DNA from: JBKPCD01 sp046727175
GTDB taxonomy: Bacteria; Acidobacteriota; Vicinamibacteria; Vicinamibacterales; 2-12-FULL-66-21
Assembly (NCBI GenBank): GCA_046727175.1
Contig: JBKPCD010000299.1
Span: 1 to 11,164, forward strand
DNA: 11,164 nucleotides
Reading direction: 5' to 3'
Positions 7,372 to 11,164 of this stretch are shown in pieces (position 1 is the stretch's first letter; each line of letters opens with the position of its first letter). Under the pieces are notes generated by a model. The model was not told the origin of the DNA. It made no database searches and saw nothing but the letters and a program-made list of their open reading frames with translations. Made by a program: the position numbers and the translations under genes.

Positions 7372-8153
7372 TCATTCCAGCGACGTTGCCACCTCATATC
7401 GCTGCGGCGCCATCCGGGCCGGAATCGCAAGTCTGATCTCGAACAGGGAGTTCGCTTCCACGCGTCGCGCAGCGGTTCCGGGCGGCGCGTTCACCCAAAC
7501 ATTGAGACAATTGTCGGCGACGTGGATACAAAACACCGCGATTTGGGGACGAGCGGCCACGTTCAGCGTTCCGGCATCGGCAACGCGGACGTGGAACTTT
7601 TCCCATACCAAGTCCATGTTCAGCCAATCTTCGCCGACGTAAGCGAGCGAGCTATCAGCTCGATCGAAAGGACGATTGAGTGGCCGGCGTTGATATTCCG
7701 GACTCGCCGCAGATGCAGGTTCTTGACGATGTCGGCCGTTCCCCAAGGCACCGCTTGCACGTAGTAGTTTTCGTATTCGCCGCCGCCCGTATAGAAGAGC
7801 GCACCGACGACGTCGGCGTTCCCGTGATACGAACGGTCAGCGCTCTCGAAAACAATGCGGTAGTGCCCGCGGGCATCCGTCGAGGTCTCGGCGGTTTTAA
7901 ATGAGTTCTGGTAGTAGAGGGCCAGCTGAGCGTTCGCAATAGGCACATCATTGTCGTCTGCGACGATGCCCGACACGTGGTAAGTCAAGGGTGATGCGGG
8001 CGCTGGTGTCGGTGGTATTGGCGCGGGCGTTGGTCGTGTTGGTGTGTTTTCCGTCGGGGAACGACCACATCCGAGCGCGATCACCAAAACAGCGACTGGC
8101 AACGAGATACGGGCTGTACTCCGCGCGACCCCTTCGAAAGTTATTCGGGGCAT
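7372..8153 (-). CDS. Carboxypeptidase-regulatory-like lipoprotein, broken by one frameshift
   Basis: The ATG at 8153 follows AGGAGGT. The N-terminus is a lipoprotein signal with VLVIALGC, placing the lipid-anchored Cys at residue 29. A Pro/Thr-rich stalk comes next (TPTRPTPAPIPPTPAPA). A CarboxypepD_reg-like beta-sandwich starts YHVSGIVADDNDVPIANA and contains STDARGHYRIVF. The first frame ends at SIVLSIE and then reads junk to a TGA at 7620. A second frame picks up DSSLAYVGEDWLNMDLVWEK and continues to a natural end (RYEVATSLE, TGA at 7374-7372). A two-base remnant (CT, 7658-7657) marks a missing base; restoring it would give a joint like IE-P-DSSLAYV. The full protein would be about 260 residues. 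It likely sits in the outer membrane or envelope; such domains are often carbohydrate- or protein-binding. The function is not known. Confidence 0.78.
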
Positions 8154-8298
8154 GTGACCTCCTCACGTCCTGACCAGTTCGTGTTTCGCACCACCCGCCT
8201 AAGCCGCGCGCTGCTGCGACGAGGGGCGCCGGTGACTGGTTGGATGCTATTCGTGGCGATCCTCAAAGTCGTGAAGGATCGGCTGAAAAAGATTGAAA
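8154..8298 (-). promoter_or_regulatory. Leader of the lipoprotein gene, copy 2 of the duplicated upstream element
   Basis: The 34-nt block at 8265-8298 lies 111 nt before the lipoprotein ATG, with CCGGTGAC (8229-8236) and CGCCTAAG (8196-8203) between it and the gene in the same order as in copy 1. The sequence between the blocks is only partly alike, so this is an older duplication or a constrained motif set rather than a recent copy. Confidence 0.6.
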
Positions 8299-8521
8299 CA
8301 GGAAAATGCGCGCCGGCTGAGCTGTCAAAATGCACACGGGACGCATGGTCGAAAGGTGTTCTCGCGTGTTCGTGGCAGGGCGGAAGATCAGTCGCGCACC
8401 GTCAGCGGACTTGCGCCGTCGCAGGCCTTTCGGGGCCGTAAGCTCTCGCAGCAGATTAGGAGGTCTGACACATTTCCGCGATAATCCTGATCGGCCACTC
8501 GTAAGCTGTTGATTCTAAAGC
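8299..8521. other. Intergenic stretch with nothing recognised
   Basis: This lies between the duplicated leader and the tRNA remnant. Short open frames cross it, but none has a ribosome site or a recognisable product. GATAAT at 8480-8485 has no partner box at normal spacing. I see no RNA gene or clear terminator. Confidence 0.5.
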
Positions 8522-8566
8522 GGAGAGATGTCCGAGTGGTCGATCGAGCACCTTGGAAAGTGTGCG
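8522..8566 (+). pseudogene. tRNA-Ser (GGA) 5' remnant
   Basis: GGAGAGATGTCCGAGTGG (8522-8539) is the acceptor strand and D-arm start of a bacterial tRNA-Ser. It is followed by GAGCAC and CTTGGAAAGTGTGC, which holds the GGA anticodon loop and the 3' side of the anticodon stem. One base of the stem's 5' side appears to be missing (CACC where CACGC is usual), and the D-stem has a mismatch. After 8566 no T-arm (GGTTCGAATCC) and no 3' acceptor strand (TCTCTCC) can be found before the IS630 element at 8607, or elsewhere in the window. It is therefore a truncated, non-functional copy. Confidence 0.7.
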
Positions 8567-8606
8567 GGCCCAATGAGCAGACTCGCTGCGACTCCGCTGG
8601 CCGTGC

Positions 8607-9722
8607 TAGTGGCCTGTAACAGTCATTTGTAAAGCGCTCTACGCGATGCGTTTCGTCGGATCCGCATAGGTCCATCGAAATGGTTTCGCGTCGTGATTGT
8701 AGTGGTCAATGTACCGACGGATCTTGCGCGCCAGGTCGCGCTTCGACGTGAAGATGCCGCGGGCGATCACGTCGCGTTCGATCTTGGCAAACCAGAGTTC
8801 AACTTGGTTGAGCCAGGACGAGTAGGTCGGCGTGAAGTGCAGGCGCACGTTTGGGTACGCCGCGAGAAAGGCCTGCACCTGCTTCGTTTTATGCGCCGCC
8901 AGGTTATCGAGAATGATGTGGATCTCCCGTCGTCGCGGCTGGGTGGCCACGACGGTGGTGAGGAATTGCACGAAATCCGCGCTGGTGTGCCGGGCGGCCG
9001 TCTGGCCCACGACCGTGCCCGTGCGGGGGTCGAGCGCGGCGTACAGCGAGAGCGTGCCGTGCCGGTAGTACTCGAAACCGTGACGTTCGGCGCGGCCCGG
9101 CGACATCGGCAGCACCGGGTCCAAGCGGTCCAGCGCCTGAATGGCCGATTTCTCGTCGACGCAGAACACCGCGGCGTGCTGCGGCGGATTGAGATACAGC
9201 CCGATGATGTCCGCCGCCTTGGTCTCAAAGGCCGGATCGTTCGAGCGCATGTACCGCTCCAGGCGATGCGGCTGCAGCCCGGCGCGTTGCCAGACCCGTT
9301 GCACCAGCGTGTGAGGGACATCCAAGTGCTTGGCGAGCGAGCGCGTCGACCAGTGCGTGGCGCCGTTCGGTGGAGCTTTGCGCGTCCAGTTGAGAATGCG
9401 CGCTTCCATCTGGGGCGTGCGGAGCCGGGGCTTCGATCCTTGGTGGCGCCCCCACAACCCCGCGAGGCGCGCGGCTTCGAAACGGGTTTTCCACTTGGCG
9501 ATCGTGGCGGAACTCCAGCCGACCGTCGCCGTCACCTCGGCGTATGAGGCGCCGGCCGCGAGCAGCAACATGGCCCGCGCGCGGTGCGCCAGGTCGGCGC
9601 GACCGGCCCGTGCGCGTGCGTAGGTTTCGAGGGTGGCCCGTTCGTCGGCCGCCACGATCAGCGGTTCAGTGCCAGATGGCATGCGCCATCGTATCACTTT
9701 ATGAATGATTAGTACAGCCCTA
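8607..9722 (-). mobile_element. IS630-family insertion sequence
   Basis: Inverted repeats flank one transposase gene: 8611-8634 (GGCCTGTAACAGTCATTTGT then AAAG) and the reverse complement of 9697-9720 (GGGCTGTACTAATCATTCAT then AAAG), matching at 18 of 24 positions. Both ends meet a TA dinucleotide (8607-8608 and 9721-9722), the duplicated target of IS630/Tc1-mariner elements. The left end has an extra GT between TA and the repeat. The element appears complete, about 1.1 kb. Confidence 0.8.
8639..9682 (-). CDS. IS630-family transposase
   Basis: The 347-residue DDE transposase has an N-terminal helix-turn-helix (LAHRARAMLLLAAGASYAEV, then GWSSATIAKWKTRF) and a second winged-helix part (THWSTRSLAKHLDVPHTLVQ). 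The catalytic core has FCVDEKSAIQ (D176), IILDNLAAHKT (D259) and SSWLNQVELWFAKIERD (E295), with 35 residues between the second Asp and the Glu, as expected for IS630. No frame break is seen. I chose the ATG at 9682 because the alternative GTG at 9697 lies inside the right inverted repeat. The protein moves its own element by cut and paste into TA sites. It looks intact and may be active. Confidence 0.9.
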   Translation of the reverse strand: MPSGTEPLIVAADERATLETYARARAGRADLAHRARAMLLLAAGASYAEVTATVGWSSATIAKWKTRFEAARLAGLWGRHQGSKPRLRTPQMEARILNWTRKAPPNGATHWSTRSLAKHLDVPHTLVQRVWQRAGLQPHRLERYMRSNDPAFETKAADIIGLYLNPPQHAAVFCVDEKSAIQALDRLDPVLPMSPGRAERHGFEYYRHGTLSLYAALDPRTGTVVGQTAARHTSADFVQFLTTVVATQPRRREIHIILDNLAAHKTKQVQAFLAAYPNVRLHFTPTYSSWLNQVELWFAKIERDVIARGIFTSKRDLARKIRRYIDHYNHDAKPFRWTYADPTKRIA

Positions 9723-10002
9723 GGAGTGCTTCTCTATGAAGCTCTAGCCTTCGGAAGCTGCGCCTTCTGCAATTCCGCATCGTTCAACACAGGCGTCTGT
9801 TTTTCGATCCACATGAACGGCTGCTGCCCGCCGTCTGATCCTTTGACCGGTTGAAAGCCGCGACCTCGGATGTTGCCGTCTAAATTGATGGCTCCTCGGA
9901 ATCGCGCATCAAGCAAACGAACGGTACCGGCGGCCTGGCCACCGCGGGAGTGACCGAATGCTCCAACACGCGCGACATCGAGTCGACCAGCGAAGGGCCA
10001 AC
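9723..10002 (-). pseudogene. Alpha/beta hydrolase (PAF-acetylhydrolase-like) gene fragment between two insertion elements
   Basis: The minus strand is open from the element edge at 10002 down to a TAG at 9736-9734. It reads PFAGRLDVARVGAFGHSRGG, QAAGTVRLLDARFRGAINLD, GNIRGRGFQPVKGSDGGQQP and FMWIEKQTPVLNDAELQKAQ. GHSRGG is the nucleophile elbow of an alpha/beta hydrolase. The following DARFRGAINLDG segment fits the Asp-bearing strand of the PAF-acetylhydrolase/dienelactone-hydrolase-like families. The 5' half is cut off by the integrase element starting at 10003 and may lie beyond the right edge of the window. The 3' end, including the catalytic His region, is lost at the IS630 element at 9722. 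About 89 codons remain. It is non-functional as it stands. Confidence 0.7.
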
Positions 10003-11158
10003 TGTCCCACGTTTCGGCCGCCTCGGTTTTGCGGGCCGGAATTGCGGCTGTGATGTAAGCTCCCGCTCGTGATCGACGTCTCGCCCCTCCGAATATTGCT
10101 CATCACCGTTACGAGCTGGCTCGACCGCAGAGAGGGGGGAGCTGCTCGCATACCTGATCGAAGAGAATCGAGTGCTGCGGCGGCAGGTGGGCGGGCGGCG
10201 CCTGCGGATCACCGATGACGAGCGGCGGCGACTCGCCGCGCGAGCGTACCTGCTGGGCCGGCGCGCGCTGCGCAATGTTGCGACGATCGTCACGCCGGAA
10301 ACATTGCTTCGCTGGCACAGGCAACTCATCGCCCGCAAGTGGACCTACGCGAAGAGAGGAACACGCCATCGCGGCGTCTTCCCCGAAATCCGCCAACTGG
10401 TGGGACGGATGGCGGAGGAGAATCCGACGTGGGGCTACACGCGGATCCAAGGCGCGCTCAAGAATTTTGGACACGCTGTCGGACGTACAACGATTGCCAG
10501 GATTCTGCGGGCGCGAGGGATCTCGCCCGTGCCGGAACGGCCGACATCGTGGCAGACCTTCCTTCGCGCGCATTGGGGTGAGATCGCGGGTGCGGATTTC
10601 TTCACGACCGAAGTGTGGACGTGGCGGGGTTTGGTCACGTTCTACACCGTCTTTGTCATCGAGCTGGCCTCGCGGCGGGTCCAGATCCTCGGGTCGACCC
10701 CGCATCCTGATGATGCGTTCATGCGCCAGGTCGCGCGGACTCTCACAATCGCAGGCGGCAATGTGTGTCACGTATTGATCTGCGACCGCGATACGAAGTG
10801 GAGTGAGGCGGTTATCGCATGCCTGCGGGAGGCTGGGATCCGCGCCGTGCGGACCCCATATCGGGCGCCGAACGCGAACGCCTACGCCGAGCGCTTCGTG
10901 CGCTCGATCAAAGAGGAATGTCTCCGTCGCGTGATTCCGTTTGGGGAACGCCACTTCCGACACACCGTCGCGGAGTTCGTCGCCCATTATCATCACGAAC
11001 GGAATCATCAAGGGCTCGGTAACGAACTAATCGAGGCGCCGCCTGCACACGACCGTGTCGGTCGCATTCGTCGGCGCCAACGTCTCGGTGGGCTGCTCAA
11101 CTACTATTCACTGGCCGCGTAAACACTCAGCTTCCGAATTCGACCCAGGCGCGGGACA
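10003..11158 (+). mobile_element. Integrase-type insertion element with TGTCCC/GGGACA ends
   Basis: TGTCCCACG (10003-10011) and the reverse complement of the other end (TGTCCCGCG, ending at 11158) form short terminal inverted repeats with TG...CA tips. They enclose a single transposase gene. The 30-nt gap between the transposase stop and GGGACA equals that in the related remnant at 2922. No target duplication is seen: the left flank ends CCAAC and the right flank starts CTACG. The element lies in the hydrolase gene. Confidence 0.65.
10069..11122 (+). CDS. Integrase-core (DDE) transposase, +1 frame break at a G6 run
   Basis: A GTG at 10069 begins MIDVSPLRILLITVTSWLDR, a typical N-terminus. 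The rest continues in another frame from ELLAYLIEENRVLRRQV to LGGLLNYYSLAA (TAA at 11120-11122). The switch occurs at six G (10134-10139); removing one G joins the frames. After the leucine-rich EENRVLRRQ stretch come an HTH_21-like segment (HRGVFPEIRQLVGRMAEENP) and an rve core with GADFF, CDRD and AYAERF. The second Asp and the Glu are 34 residues apart, the D,D35E spacing of IS3-type and retroviral integrases. If the break is real, only the part starting at a GTG at 10172 (316 residues, with the whole catalytic core) might be made. The G run may instead be an assembly error or a slippage site. Confidence 0.82.
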
Positions 11159-11164
11159 CTACGG

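Noticed and set aside
8154..8441. Possible small plus-strand protein containing LKVVKDRLKKIETGK, with a related peptide near 7300-7336
   Set aside because: The similarity comes from the duplicated 34-nt block. In the other copy the frame stops soon after, and neither has a ribosome site, so a shared non-coding element is more likely.
8522..8606. A functional tRNA-Ser
   Set aside because: There is no T-arm or 3' acceptor strand, and the anticodon and D stems are imperfect.
8693..9547. A 284-residue plus-strand open frame
   Set aside because: It is the antisense of the intact IS630 transposase and has no family signature.
10109..11011. A 300-residue minus-strand open frame
   Set aside because: It is antisense to the integrase transposase with its catalytic motifs; a similar antisense frame exists opposite the decayed copy (3000-3401), as expected for related sequences.

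Overview
The window is high-GC bacterial DNA. It carries two membrane-anchored winged-helix proteins (one with a TolB/FlgO-like sensor region, one with a PD40 beta-propeller), a secreted RidA-like protein, a Tat-exported ankyrin protein and many integrase-type transposases. This mix, seen often in Acidobacteriota and especially Vicinamibacteria-like soil genomes, suggests that group; the taxonomy is inferred from gene style, not from a marker gene.

Layout. Bases 1-164 (minus) hold the 5' end of a transposase running off the left edge. Bases 347-1655 (plus) hold a secreted RidA-family protein with one frame break, overlapping by ATGA a winged-helix/TM/TolB-like protein that carries a nested palindromic (REPIN-like) element inside its reading frame. 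Next come a Tat-exported ankyrin protein (1742-2542) and a stub of an HslJ/META lipoprotein (2596-2823). Bases 2922-3760 (minus) are a decayed integrase-type insertion element. It abuts the 3' end of a large winged-helix/TM/PD40 gene (3774-5957, minus). Two secreted-protein genes on the minus strand follow, a parallel beta-helix protein (6028-7224) and a carboxypeptidase-regulatory-like lipoprotein with a frame break (7372-8153). Their upstream regions share a 34-nt block (33/34 identical) and further matching blocks.

The right third is a mobile-element patchwork. It has a 5' tRNA-Ser remnant (8522-8566), an IS630-family element with inverted repeats and TA flanks (8607-9722), a fragment of an alpha/beta hydrolase gene with a GHSRGG elbow (9723-10002), and an integrase-type element (10003-11158) with TGTCCC...GGGACA ends whose transposase has a +1 break at a run of six G.

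How the genes relate. RidA and its downstream regulator look translationally coupled. The beta-helix and lipoprotein genes may be co-regulated through the shared leader. The rest is shaped by insertion and decay. At least four reading frames are broken by single-base indels, so either the assembly has indel errors or this is a decaying genomic island. I found no CRISPR array, known defence system or phage module.
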